Assembly (NCBI GenBank): GCA_011503125.2
Contig: WWBZ02000062.1
Span: 3,658,001-3,722,000, forward strand
Source of the DNA: Botryosphaeria dothidea
Lineage: Eukaryota; Ascomycota; Dothideomycetes; Botryosphaeriales; Botryosphaeriaceae
DNA length: 64,000 bases
Reading direction: 5' to 3'
Shown piece after piece: positions 35,435 to 48,375 of this stretch. The position numbers were made by a program, and so were the translations under genes. Positions within the stretch are counted from its first letter, which is position 1. Each line of letters begins with the position of its first letter. The notes under the pieces are model-generated. The model ran no database searches, was not told the origin of the DNA, and worked only from the letters and a program-made list of their open reading frames with translations.

Positions 35435-36371
35435 ATGCATTCTTCTTTTGGACTCAGCATTGGCCTTCTGCCTGTTGCTCTTGGCTTCTCTCATCTCGCC
35501 CGCGATGAGAGCCTATTGAAGCCGAACCATTTCATCTGGAGTCCACCGGGTGAGGACGACGGTACAGCCTCTTCCATTGCTGACTGAAATGCATTTTCTG
35601 AGCCTCTGCTAGTGCGCGCTCCTTGTCCTGTGCTTAACACATTGGCCAACCATGAATTTCTTCCCCATAACGGCCGAAACATCACACTCGACAAAGCCAT
35701 TGATGCTCTTGGAAATGCCATGAACATCGCTCCAGCCCTGGCTACCACTTTCTTCAACGGTGGCTTGCGCACCAACCCGACTGCTAACGCGACGGTAAGT
35801 ATAAGATACCTTCACAGTATGTAAAAGAGGGCTCGATTAAATACCTTCCCAGTGGTTCGACTTGGATATGCTGCACACGCACGACGTCCTCGAGCACGAC
35901 GGCAGCCTGTCGCGGCGGGACATGTACTTCGACACAACCAACCGCTTCGACCCCGCTACCTTCGCCGACTTCCTCAGCTACTTCGGCAACGCGACTGTCC
36001 TGAGCGTGAATGCGACCGCCGATGCGCGCGCCAGACACGTGTACAACATGAGTAAAATCAACCCGGAGTTCACCATCACTCAAGCCAGCCTTTCAATCAT
36101 GGTTGGCGAAAGTGCAATGATGATGCTGGTATGGGGCAGCGTGGAGGAGCCGGGCGCAAACAGGGAATTCTTTGAGTATTTCTTCCGTAAGTCTTCTGGC
36201 TCTGCCTTGCATTTCTTACTGTGTATCCTAAAAGGTTGTGTAGGAAACGAGCGCTTGCCAGTTGAGTTGGGCTGGATGCCCGGAACGACTGAAATCGGAG
36301 CTGCTACTGCGCAATCGTTAATTGCCGCTATGGTTAGCGCAAGCCCAAACGATGTCCCCCTCCTATTTTAA
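35435..36371 (+). CDS. Chloroperoxidase-family heme-thiolate peroxidase, secreted
   Basis: Extracellular heme-thiolate enzyme of the chloroperoxidase/unspecific peroxygenase family, which halogenates or oxygenates small molecules using H2O2. Exons 35435-35561, 35613-35794, 35853-36186 and 36244-36371 encode 256 residues. A signal peptide is followed by RAPCPVLNTLANH, whose Cys is the heme ligand, FLPHNGRNIT, and EHDGSLSRRD, which carries the acid-base Glu and the metal-site EHD triad. ERLPVELGW near the C-terminus is also family-typical. Introns are 51, 58 and 57 bp and all phases agree. No lesions. Length suits the short family members. It stands alone, with no cluster partners nearby. Confidence 0.82.
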
Positions 36372-37530
36372 ATATAATAATATATGATCTACTAAGGCGG
36401 AGACGAAGCTTTACATACCGAGAACTTTTAGATCTGCACCGTACTGGTCGTAATGTCTCTGCGCTAGGGAAGTCATGTGTAAGGGAGTTGATGCTTGTGA
36501 ATGGCGACGCGAGCCTTGAGGGAAAGACCAGTTTGCTTCGCTCGTGCAGGACGGAGGCGAGAGGATTGAAACCGTGAGAGATGATTTGGAATGACTCTTG
36601 ATAAAGTAGAGATAGGCGGCAGCAAAGGTAGACCAGGGAATCTGCAGAAGAAGCTTCACACTTAGAGGGAGAAACTGCTGCCAGCCTTAGTCTGGGCCGC
36701 GGCGTAGCCGTCGCCGGTTTCTTCGCATCTTCTTCGATTAGGACCGATCACCGCGCGCACTGAGACAAATCATATCTTTTGTCGCCCCTAGCCAGGGCAA
36801 AAAACGGTCGCGGCGCGCAGCCCATGCTGTCAAACGACGACTGCGGAGCTGGCCGTGGCCGTTTGCGTTTCTATGCGCAACTCCTACGATATCAGCTCGC
36901 TTTTCTTGTGCCCCTCGGTCCAAGTTTCATTAATTAATTGGATAATTGGCGGTGTTAATCGCCGATTCATCTGCATATGATTTGTACAATTGTGCCTCAG
37001 ACCATCATGCGAGAACTCGGAGGGTCTGCGAAAAATCCTGCACGCCTTAAGCCTACATCAGTTGATCACCGCGCAATCATTCTGCAAGGCCACCGATGCG
37101 TGCGGACTCCAAAATGTGAAACGCATGTCAGAATGATTGCGTTGCAACCTTTGGCATGTGGCTGTTTTCCGTTATGCAAGGCTGCAAAGAATCTTGGAAA
37201 AGGCGCATGTCGGGGCTAGGATAACTCGTGGCACCTGTCCACTACCTCGCGCCACTTTATTGGTCAATGGTAATAGCTGAGCCTCCTTCCGATAGGGACA
37301 TTCACGCCGATGCTTCATAGTTAATCTACAAATATCTATCTTAGCAGAGGTAAGATTGAATGCGACTTTCGACCTTCTTTATCATCAAAGTAACTTAAAC
37401 CACAATCGGCTTCTAACAATTTACGCTTCCACGGCTTTCTTTATTGCATAATATCCACAGAGAAGCGTGTAGTAAGTATACACTGAGTACGTGTCGAGCA
37501 ACGAGGTTTTTATTCACTGACTCAACAGCA
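36372..37530. other. Intergenic
   Basis: No gene recognised; short frames without motifs. Confidence 0.4.
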
Positions 37531-39731
37531 ATGGCCAGCTTTACTGACGAGTCTGAGCTGCGGCTACTCCCGTCACATCCACCACACCAGCGGAGCCACA
37601 CATTGACAGAAGCAGATATCCTCTCTGCACAGGGATCCTCCAATCAGCCCAGAAACCGCACGTGGACAATCTACACCAGCCTTCTCATCATATCCGCGAT
37701 CTTGCCAGTCATCTTCCTGATTCTGTAGATAGTTTTGGCTGGTACAAAGGATACAGTTTTCATGACGTTTTCTGGGGCACAAATTGGTGGAAAATTCAAC
37801 CAATCGCAAGCCAAGGCTGTCGACGTAGCCTGCAGTGCGGTCCTGGCGCCCTTGATCATGACGGGACTCGACTACCTCTGGTTCGGCAGCGCTCGGATCT
37901 CTACCTTCAACGATCAGCAACCCTCGGATCGTCCGGGAATTACTCTCTCAGCAGCTCGACGAGTGGCAGCTACGACCTCTTAAACATTCGCGCGCTCCTC
38001 CGGGGCAAAACTCGTAGAATCTACCTACTGGCAACATTCACCTTACTTTCGGCCGTTTCAAAGACAGCAGTATCCAACCTCGTTGCTTACGAGGCATACT
38101 CAGAGCAACACTCAAATCAGGAAACAAGCGTCCTCCGACACCTCTCAGACCCCTCGATCAATTCAACCTCGCTGATGAGTCAAATCTCTTCCATGGACAC
38201 AGCCAACGCATTTGAATTTTCACTGCAACAACAAGCAGACATCGCGAATCAGGTCACTAGACTCTTGACTAGCTTAAGGTTTGTAGGTGCAAGAGCACAC
38301 TTACATGACGGCATATACACCGGTATAAACTCAACCGAGAAGGCCATGAACAGCCTGCCGTCGAATGTTGTTGGCCTCCACAATATTCCTGGCTTCCGTC
38401 TTACCGTGGACTATACTCCTGTTCAGCCAAGGAGCATGCGAATCCTCGCCATGGGATCGTATGCTACTGTTATATCCACTCTCTGGGAGAATGTACCACT
38501 GCCAGATGGATGGCAACCAGGCAAATTGAACGCTTGGTATTCCGGTCTCCCGCAAGATATGCAAGGTTGCATGAATGACGAGTATCCATTTGCGGCATTC
38601 TCTATGGATGCTTCGGAAGTATGCTTGGGAACTCTAATACCTCTTAATATCTGTCAGACTATTTTGCCCTACTATATCAGGTATTACATTCTTTCAGGTA
38701 TCAAGATCAGTAGCTACTCTTTGCCACCTCCTCACTACTCCTCATATTCACAAGCTTCGGATATTAACATCGGCTTCTGTTCTCCTCGGTTATTTAAACA
38801 CTCTTTTATGTATATAAGTAAGCCTAACGACCTCCCTCTCAGGAGACAGGCAGAATCTACTCTCTTTTCTGACCTCACAACTCTTCACTCTCAAATCCAA
38901 CAATATCAGTAATAGCACACTCCTCTCAGCGTATGGCGACATTAGGCCCAAAGCCATAGATATGAAGAGTTTCGGATTCAGTGGAACTAAATCTATCATG
39001 TCTGTTTACGGTATACGATGTGCAATTCATCGTCAAGAAGGACTACTTGGCTACACGCGAAGGCCTGATCAAAGTTGGTCAATATCTGCGGCCGAGTTCT
39101 CAAACGAGACGCGGAAAGCACCATCATTCCTTGTTCGATGGCAGGTCAATCTCGGCTACCGATCTCCTAGATCAACCGTGGCGGGAATAGGTCCTGCTCT
39201 TGCTAAGACTGCTGGTTCGAATTTCTATAATCAACAAGCCTGCAGCCATCACGAAATCTCTGAAAACGCGGATGGGAAGTGCTACAACAACACTGATTAC
39301 TCGTTGCTAGCTCTTGATTATCTTTACGCGTCGGCCGAAACCCAGAAAAGGGTCTACCAAGTTGCCGCGTTAAACGAGACCCAGGACGAGCCGGGATTCT
39401 TTTACCGCCGTTACAACACTATCATAGAGGATCATTACCGCATTACGTATATCCCAGGCCTCTTAATCACTGGCCTAGTCAGCCTTTTATGGCAGGAGCA
39501 ATAACGCTCGGGATGGCAGTATACTCATCCAAAACCTACAGCGCTCGGCTTTTCCGACAAGTGGATACCTTACGACTGATTGTGGACAGCGTTGATGGAC
39601 TGCAGAGCAGCATTACAGATTCAGATATTGCAACCCTTCCGACTTCTGATCTGGAGGAGTGGGCTGCTCAATACCAGGTCGTTTACTCAAAAATCGAAAA
39701 CAGAGTCAAACTGTCCCGTGTTGGAGAATGA
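37531..39731 (+). pseudogene. Fungal multi-pass membrane protein of unknown function, decayed
   Basis: Matches the layout of a family of large uncharacterised ascomycete membrane proteins. A polar N-terminus precedes a first helix (IYTSLLIISAILPVIFLIL), then a second hydrophobic stretch, a TSGSYDLLNIRALLRGKTRRIYLL block leading into another helix (TLLSAVSKTAVSN), a long extracellular-type domain with NxS/T sites and cysteines, and a final helix near 39450-39530 followed by a short tail. Lesions: TAG at 37726-37728 (probably once CAG), a frame change near 37930, and a frame change at the CCTTTTATGG run near 39490 before the last helix. The middle may contain unrecognised introns around 38700-39000. 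Function unknown. Confidence 0.5.
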
Positions 39732-40885
39732 ATTATTCTTAGATGAAGCAATCATCACCTCATACAGGTCTAAAAAGAAACTATGTACACATGGTATGTA
39801 CGTTGTCTGTCGCTCGCTTGAGGTACACAGCGCTGGAGTCTACATGTAGATAATATGACTTTCGTTGCGAATAAGGAGCTATCTGACCCGCGTCCCGTGC
39901 ATTACTTCGTCCTCCATGATTGGTGGTGGATACGTTGGATACGGCCTCCCCAGGTCAGAGACAGGCGATTGCGGCGACCGCGGTGACAGCGGTGACAGCG
40001 AAGAGACATAGGAGTACCGACTGTCGTTTCCGCTGTGGGGAAAGGTTGCAGACTGCGGCGATACTCTTGACGAGTCTCCAGACCGACGTCAAGGGAGTCT
40101 AGGCGTCGGCTGCGAAAGGGAGACAAAGCACCGCTGGTGAACCTCGTGCTCTTGGGGTTCGGTGATGATGCAGCGCTGCTTCCTTTAAGTTCGACTGGCT
40201 CTGGCATATGTTCTACCGCCTCTCTGGTTTCTGTTTGTCTGTACTCGAGCTCGAAGACAGGCCCCTGGTGCTTGATTTGCGAGTACCGCGGCGGTGGAGG
40301 TGCCGGTCCTACATGATTCAGCTAACATCACTTCTAGGTCAACGGACGGACACCTACCTCTTATGCTCATAGCTTTCGTTGCAGAAAGCTCGAATGGTCT
40401 GCTGAGCCCGCTACTGTTTATTGACTGGTTCCGGAGACCTGTAGGACGCATTATGGCGTCTTTGTCTTCTTGTTGCTGACGGCAATTCCGTCGCCTTCTG
40501 CGCCAGATGGAGAAGACCAACAAAGCAATCAAGAGAGCACCACCGACAACGCCGCCAACAGCAGCCCTAGCTATCGTGCTACCCGAGCTCGATATCTGAG
40601 GGGCCGACGTTGCAAATGCGGTTGCGGAAGGAGAACCAGTTGGCGAGAAAAAGGCTGTAGCGCTAGCATCATCCCTTAGCGTCGCCGGGCTCAGATGATT
40701 GCCCGGGCATCCGGAAGCTTGGGTACATGCTTCGATCTTGCAACAACCGAGAAACGGCGGGCTTGTATCCGGGCAGACATGGAATTTAGCATCAACCTCC
40801 AGGCACCCAAGGGCAGGTACTTCGTTTGCGAGACTGCTGTTGAACGAAGACGGAATGAGGTTTTCCGTATTGCACCCATCAGTAC

Positions 40886-40890
40886 ACGGG
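40886..40890. repeat. Target-site duplication (left), chromovirus
   Basis: ACGGG immediately before the 5' LTR, repeated at 48854-48858. Confidence 0.9.
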
Positions 40891-41368
40891 TGTTACGGTG
40901 CAGCCTCCACAGGTTGAGGAAGTTGGGGATCAGCCCCGCTGGGAACGACAGAAGTCGGAACCCCGAGGGTCCGAGGTCACGTGACCTCCGCGATCAGTTG
41001 GACCCACCCGCTCATTCGCCAAGACAAATGAGCGAGCAAGCCATCTGAGCGCTTCCCGCTCAGATGCTCTACTAGGCTCAGAAAGAATAGTAGTTGAGCG
41101 CAACACGCCAACTGAGCATATAGATTATAGACACTCTCCTACGTGTATATAAACCACACTCCTTAGATAGCTTTGACCTTCGTGGTCAACTTTAATAATA
41201 ATTTAGCACCAATTGTTAGTAACAAGGCCTTCGCACGCAGTGCTCAGTCTTCAGTCGTCTACTCGTTTCTCACGTACCTCTTCTTGTACCCACTCAAGGA
41301 AAACCCTTCGACAGGTTTCCACCCTCTTTAGTGTTTAGATCCTTAGAGGTAGAGGCCCGCTCGTTACA
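40891..41368 (+). repeat. 5' LTR of chromovirus
   Basis: 478 bp, beginning TGTTACGG and ending CGTTACA. It contains a TATATAAA box at 41146-41153. Same length as the 3' LTR; the differences I compared are transitions of the RIP type. Confidence 0.92.
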
Positions 41369-41370
41369 CT

Positions 41371-41378
41371 TTGACCAC
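41371..41378 (+). promoter_or_regulatory. Candidate primer-binding site (self-priming type)
   Basis: TTGACCAC lies 2 bp after the 5' LTR and is complementary to GTGGTCAA at 41182-41189, about 30 bp after the LTR's TATA box, where the transcript should begin. No TGG start for a t-RNA primer is seen. Confidence 0.45.
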
Positions 41379-41464
41379 CATCCTTGCAAGGAGAGGGACC
41401 TTTTTAGAAACGAGTTCATCAGGTTAAGTATCACCCCGCCTAACGCGTTTAGGGAAAGTATACG

Positions 41465-42560
41465 ATGGCACCGGGATCTCAGATGGATGTCGACCCAATA
41501 GAGGGTCGCGCTAAGGGTGCTCAGGGGCGTGCTCCGCCCGCGCAGCAAACAGAGCCTACTCGAGAAGAACTCTAGGCACTTATTTAGGAACAAAAAGCCT
41601 AGATCGAGCGCCTACTAGCGCACCAGACAAAACGGAGCGCTACTAAGGTTAAAGTAGCGGCACCCGAGAAGTTCGATAGGGACAGGAAGAAGCTCCAATC
41701 CTTCCTACTCCAGATACAACGCTACCTCCAGTTTAATCAAGCATAATTCGATAATAACGCCGAGGAAGTACTCTTCGTATTAATCTACCTTAGAGGAACG
41801 GCGGAGGCATGGATGGAACTATACCTTCGCGATCACCTAGCCAACGAATACTCTCTCGAGAAGAGACGGGCAAAGACTAAGGAAATCTTCGACACCTACA
41901 CGGGATTCGCAGATAACCTTAGGGCCACTTTCAACGATCGGGACGAAGTCCGCAAAGCCTCTAACGATATTATAACCGTTAGATAGATAGGATCTATAGC
42001 TATCTATATAACTAAGTTTCAGCAGCTTGCAGCCTACCTCGAATAGTCAGACGAGACTTTCCGCGACCTCTTCTATAAGGGCCTAAAGGACGAAGTTAAG
42101 AAGAATATAATTACTTACGAATATCTACCTACCTTCTAGAAGATGGTAGACCTTGCGTCTTAGATCGACGGTCGCATATACGAATGGAAGATAGGTTCTC
42201 GATAATCTAACACCTCGAAGCCACGCCGTGAAAGAACAACCCTCGAAGGCGGAGACGCTATAGCCCTCGACGCGGCTAATAGACAGGATTCCAAGAAGGG
42301 CAACAATGGTCACAACAACAAGAAGCCTAAGGGACCTAACCCGAACTGGACGGATAAGCAGAAACAGCGCTATAAGGATCGACTCTACATTACCTGCGGT
42401 AGTAATAAACACTTCTCTCCTAAGTGTCCGCAGAACCCTCGCAGTAAGAAGAATAACAAGCAGACTTCGAGCGCTCAGCGTGAAGCGTCGGTTGCATCTC
42501 GCCAAGACAACCACGATACGCTATACTGGATAGCCTATTACGATGACGGCTGTTAGACGC
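41465..42560 (+). pseudogene. gag of the chromovirus (RIP-mutated)
   Basis: Starts at the ATG giving MAPGSQMDVD. A capsid-like region follows, then a basic stretch and a CCHC knuckle near 42390-42425 (TCGSNKHFSPKC), whose first Cys appears changed to Tyr by G-to-A. Internal TAG stops occur within the first 45 codons. Encodes the structural protein of the particle in intact relatives. Confidence 0.7.
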
Positions 42561-43389
42561 ATTAAACCAGCAAGGATATCTCTAGATAGTATCCCCACGA
42601 ACCTCGAAACTTCGGTATAATGACTAGGAACGAAGAAGTTATCGAAACCGACGATATCATCGATAGTTTCCCTCTAGACGACGAACTTATCAACAGCGAA
42701 ATAGGAGAACTATACGAGAGTACTAGTAAAATATAGTCAGATAATGCACCTATACCATCGGATAAACTAGACACCCTCGTCTCGTTAGAAGTTCTCGCTA
42801 AAAGATACGGCATTGGCAACCACCTACGGGACGAATAGGGTAATCTTAGCCAAATAATCTAGATTCCGCATTAGAAAGGCATCGCGCTTACGGTCATTTA
42901 GGGATGGCGTTAGAATACCCTTTGGGAAACCCGAATTAAATAAGACGGGAAAAAGTACGAACTTCCGGTGACTAAAGAAACGATACTCGTCGAACGCCAC
43001 TACTAAGGAACCTTAGCACGCGAGTAAGCAGACTACGACTCCCTCCGGGAACTAGCACGGATCCTCTACCAGTACGGCACGGTAACGATCTAGCATCGTA
43101 CACTCTAGTGGATTCCGGATAAGAAGCTTAATCGACTAACCTTTAGATATTAGGTGCGAAAGGATAAAGTCTACTGGCGAAGGAAGCAGAACTCCGATAA
43201 ATGGACCAACTAGAAGCAAGCATATCTCCAAGTTAACGAATGGGAAGACTATATACATAGTAAAGTCTACGGCTACCCTATGCTAAAAAACTAGACGGCC
43301 CTACGGTAATAGGACCAACCCCGGGGCTATAGTCTAGGTCCCTTTATATAGTATCGCGCATATCGGAAACGGAAACTCTTACCGGACCA

Positions 43390-46300
43390 AACCTATAGAA
43401 ACAGTTTAAGACACAGGGAATACTCAACGGAGTACCTACTAGAATCCTGATCGATATAGGATTAAGCGGAAATTTTATCTATAACGAGCTTGTGTAGAAG
43501 ATAAATATCCCATACCGCAAGAAACAGGAACCGTATCCCCTTAGTAGATTCGACGGATCCTAGGTAGCCTACGGAGAAGGCTGGGTAAAGATAGAAACGG
43601 AGGAAGCAACCCTCTAGATAGGGAACTATTAAGAACGGATTTTCCTCGACGTCTAACGTATTCCTAGGCACGATATTATTCTAGGTATGCCCTAGATCCG
43701 GATATAGAAACCTATCTTCGACTTCGGAGAAGGAGACTCTATTATCTTTCGAGAGGAGCTCGAGGACCTCCTACGAAAATAAGGATTATAGAAGGAGAAT
43801 AGGTTGTTAGATACCCTTCGAAAGCTCCTATCGATATTAACACGGGAAGTAGCTAGTATAAGGCCTAAATATAGTAACTGTATAGGCGACTCCGATAGTA
43901 GTATAAGTTAGTACTAGGACTGCGACGCAAGTGGCGAAGCCTCCTCGGTAAAATATAGCCCTATTATAGGAATAAGCCCTACTAAGCGAAACGATACCCC
44001 CGAATTAAGCTACGACTCTAGCAACGATAGCGTAAGACCTAGCGACGGTAGTATCGACGGTAACCTTAAGGAAAGCGTAAGATAGGACTAGAACAGTAGC
44101 GTACGAGACGCCGCCTCCTCGGTAAAATGCAGCACCTTAAGCGGAGTAAGACTAACCGAGTCTAGTATTCCCGACGAATAAGTATAGTATACGTTACGAA
44201 GGACTACGAGGAAAAGGCATAAGGCTAAGAGTAAAGCTTCGCGTAAGCAATTAGCAGCCGCAGAACCTTAAATCGACGTCTAGACGATCTTAGGAGAGGC
44301 ATTTAAGCGTATAAGACGCCAAGGCTAGCAGGTCTGCCTTATGTACATCAAACCCTTACAGGCGGTGCAATAACGAGCATTAGCTAAGGCCGCACGGGAA
44401 AGGCTTAAGGATAAGGATAGTCCTACTCCTATTAGAGGAGACGATCCCGCGAGGATTAGAAGGGGACAACACGGTAGTTTAGAGACATGGAGCAATCTAT
44501 ACGGAGAACCTCTAATACTAGAAATAGAAACGGTACCTAGCGAGTACTAGGACTTAAAAGCCGTTTACTAAGAAAGAGGAAAAGGAGATTTGCCGAAGCA
44601 TCAACTATAGGACCACGAGATTCTACTCAAGCCGGGCACGAAGCCAGCTTATAAGCCCATCTACTCCTTATTAGCAAAGGAAATAGAGGCTTTAAGGAAA
44701 TATATCGAGAAGAACCTCGAACGTGGATATATTCGGCCTTTAACGTCATCAGCCGGATATCCAATCCTTTTCGTCCCAAAGAAAAATAGTCAAACTACGC
44801 CTCTGTGTCGACTACCGACAACTTAACGATATTACGATCAAAAACCGCTATCCGCTCCCACGCATCGATAAGCTCTAGAATAAGTTAGGGAAAGCAAAGT
44901 ACTTTACGAAGCTAGACCTCCGGGAAGAATATTATTTAGTTAGGATCAAAGAAGGGGAAGAATAGAAGACAGCCTTTAGAACGAGGCTAGGACTCTACGA
45001 GTATACGGTTATGCCATTCGGGCTTACCAACGCGCCAGCAACCTTCCAAAATCTCGTTAACGACACGCTACGCGAATACTTAGATATCTTCTACTTAGCT
45101 TACCTCGACGATATCCTTATCTTTTTAGAGACCCTCGAGAATTATAAAAAGCATGTTAGAAAGGTCCTAGAAGCCCTCCAGGCAAAGAATCTATCTATCG
45201 CACCCGAGAAATACGAATAGCACGTTTAAAGGACGGAATTCCTAGGCTTTGTTATCACCCTAGGTCACGTCGGTATAGACGACTCGAAACTGGATTCCAT
45301 TAGAGAATGGCCAGCACCCAAGATAATCAAGGAAGTTTAGTCCTTCCTCGGATTCGCGAACTTCTATCGGAAGTTTATTTAGAACTACTCGAAGGTTACG
45401 GAACCTTTAACGCGACTTACTCGAAAGGAGTATAGCTTTAAATAGAGAGACGATTAGTAGCAAGCCTTCGAATCGCTTAAACGCATATTTTACGAAGCAC
45501 CGGTTCTAGGGATATATAATCCCGATAAACCCATCGAAGTGGAAACTAATACGTCAGGATTCGCCCTCGGAGCATATCTTAGCCAGTCTAACGATTAAGG
45601 CAGATAGCACCTAATCGCGTTTTACTCTAGAAAGTTCACACCGGTAGAGCTTAACTACGATACTTACGACAAGGAGCTCTTAGCTATCGTCTTAGTATTT
45701 AAGCAATAGAGATACTATCTTAAAGGAGCCAGCTATTAGGTAGTAGTATATTACGATTATTAAAACCTTACGCGCTTTACCACGACTAAGGAGCTAAACC
45801 GACGGTAGGTTCGCTAGTTAGAAGAAATAGCCTCCTACGATTTTAAGATTATATATAGGAAAGATATAGATAACGCCGCCGCTAACGCGCTTAGTAGAAG
45901 GGTAGACTATATAGAAGAACGAATCGAGCCGTATCCTATAGTGTTCGCAGTAGATAGCGATAGATCGCTTACCCTTGCCTAGACCGTCTTTTCTAATACT
46001 TCGTATCGAGTTAAACCCGTAGCACTAGACGATCCGAGAAGTATACGCATAGGACTCCTTCGCGTAGGAACTTTTAGCGCTTAAGAACGACCCGCGTATT
46101 ACTCGAGATAGGGAAGGAACGCTTCTCTTTAAAGGATTAATCTATATCCCGGTAAGACTACGAGAAGCACTAGTTAAGGACATGCACGAAGCACCCGCGT
46201 ATAGATATTAGGGCATCGATAGGACAACCGAAAGGATCACACGAAACTTCTACTTCCTAGGGTTACGGAAGATAGTTTAGCGTATAGTCTCGCAATATAA

Positions 46301-47510
46301 CCTTTGTATTAGAAGCAAAGCTGCGACACACGCTCCGTACGGACAACTATAACCCCTAGAAGTTCTAGAACGACTATAGCAATTAGTTACGCTAGACTTT
46401 ATTACGAAGCTACTATAGTCGAAGGACTCGCTCACCGGAGTTAAGCACGACTCGATCCTAGTCTTTGTCGATAGACTCACGAAGTACGCTTACTTCTTAC
46501 CCTACCTCGAGGCATTAAACGCAGAATAGCTAGCCCACACGTTTCTCCGATACATCTTCGCGGATCACGGAATACCGGAAGAACTAGTTTCGGATAGAGA
46601 CAAGCTAATACGTTCTAAATTTTAGGCAAATACTTATGCGTCAACTTAGAGCTAAGAACAAACTCTCTATAACCGTATACCCGCAAACGGATAGTTAGAT
46701 AGAACGGATAAACCGGACTCTCGAGCAATATCTCCGCTGTTTCGTTAACTACCCATAGAACGATTAGGCTACATAGCTACCTATAGTATAGTTCGCCTAT
46801 AATAGCGCTAAACAAGAGTTAACTAACGTATCCCCGTTCTTTACTAACTATGGATTCGAACTAGACGCGTATAGAGAAGCTATCCCAAGTCGAAAATTGG
46901 CCCAGCAAGGTGTTCTTAAAGCCGAACAACTAAAAGAACTATACAAAGCTATTAGTCTCGACCTCGAGCACGTACGAATTATAATATCTAAATATTATAA
47001 TAGACGGTACTAGGCGGCACCGAACCTAAAGAGGGGGGATAAAGTATACCTCCTTACAAAAAACATTAAATCGAAGCGACTAAGCGACAAATTAGATTTT
47101 AAGAAAACCGGTCCTATTCGAAATTTTAGAAAAACTCGGAAACGTTACGTATCGACTCAAATTGCCAACAACGACACGGATAAATTCCACCTTTTCACGT
47201 AGGCATTACTCGAGCTAGCACTAGAAAACGCCTATAATCCCTAGAAACTCTAGAAGAGATAATCCTAGAAAACCCCGATGCCGAAGAAGACGAATACCTA
47301 GTCGAGAAGATCCTAGACTATAAAAGATTCGGATATTAGCTTAAATACCTTGTCAAATAGGAAGGATATAGAAATAAGGATAACCTAATAGGTACCCTAA
47401 GGACGACATACTATCTAGATCTCGTCACAGAATTCCACCGTCAAAATCCCGACCTCCCACGGAAACGAGGTCGTCCCCGAACGAGAAACGGCGAGAGACC
47501 CTTAAGATAG
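43390..47510 (+). pseudogene. pol of the chromovirus: protease, RT, RNase H, integrase, chromodomain (RIP-mutated)
   Basis: Aspartic protease site LIDIG near 43450 (usual DSG altered). The reverse transcriptase has [12 protein letters not shown] and the catalytic YLDD at 45101-45112. RNase H lies near 45530-45720 (ETNTSGFALGAYLSQ). Integrase at about 46140-46900 shows a degraded HHCC zinc region and the FVDRLTKYAYF, HGIPEELVSDRD blocks. A chromodomain near 47290-47450 (EYLVEKILD, EGYRNKDN) is the hallmark of chromoviruses and targets integration to chromatin. Dozens of stops and a few frame changes make it non-functional. Confidence 0.85.
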
Positions 47511-47537
47511 GGGGATAAACGGGCAGAATTCACAGGC

Positions 47538-48277
47538 TCAGGAAGAGCACGGAGACTTCGCACCAGCCATAGGCTCGCCGGCAGACTCGGTAGACTCAGC
47601 CACATGCGGCGCAGCAAGACCCACCGTCTCGTGACGTGGCCGTTTTGACGCGGACGGACCCTCAGAATTCTTAGGGTCAGGAGCGTACCCCTCATCCTCG
47701 GCCAGCGCAGCCAGCAACTCCTCCGCCTCCCGACGATTATGCTCATCCAAAGCGGCTAAACTACCAGACTCAGCAAGAAGGGCTTTGTAACCACGCTCCT
47801 CTAACAAACGCTGGTTGGCCCGCAAACGTTTTAGACGGGCAGCAGCAGTCCTTAGCTCTTTTTGTTGAAGGCGCAACGCCTGCTGCGTCTTTTCTTATTC
47901 CTTCTACAAGCGATCCTGCTCCTCCTATAAACGATCCAACTCGGATAAGGAAGCAAGGAACTTCTCATGAGCTTCCGCCTCTTTGGTCTTTAATCTCTCC
48001 TGTTCCCGACGAAGACCTAGGGCTAGGAGATATTAGCAACCAACCTAAACAGAAAAGGGATCACCTACCCCCAGAAAGTGACTATCTTCTTCGTATTACA
48101 CATCGTCGCGCCTTTTGCAATGCAAGCACCGCAGCGATCGTGCTCTGGAGCCACCTTGCACAATCTATCGTTTAGTTCGCAATCGAAATAGGGACGATCC
48201 GTAGGAAAGGGGATAGACTCCACAAGGGCCGCTAGACGACGCCGTTCTTCAGTCGTATCCCGCTTACGTTTAGACAT
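47538..48277 (-). pseudogene. Antisense accessory gene of the chromovirus: Cys-cluster plus coiled coil
   Basis: Runs opposite to gag-pol between integrase and the 3' LTR. The first block starts MSKRKRDTTEERRRL at 48277, followed by a cysteine cluster (spacing C-x6-C-x8-C-x2-C-x7-C) with PYFDCELNDRLCK and DRCGACIAKGATMC, possibly zinc-binding. The second block (about 48010-47538) is a long charged coiled coil rich in Glu, Arg, Lys and Leu, ending in a basic/proline tail. Three stops in the coil (TAG, TAG, TAA) fit Gln codons altered by C-to-T. A GTAGGT...CTAG intron may separate the blocks, but its phases do not agree. Similar lone proteins are, to my recollection, frequent in fungal genomes as hypothetical proteins; function unknown. 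Confidence 0.6.
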
Positions 48278-48375
48278 AATGGACTTACGGAAAGAAAGCG
48301 AGCTAAAACGAATCAACAAGGAAATAGACAACACGGAAGAATCTTCGGGCCGAAGATCCTTAAGGGGGGGGATAG

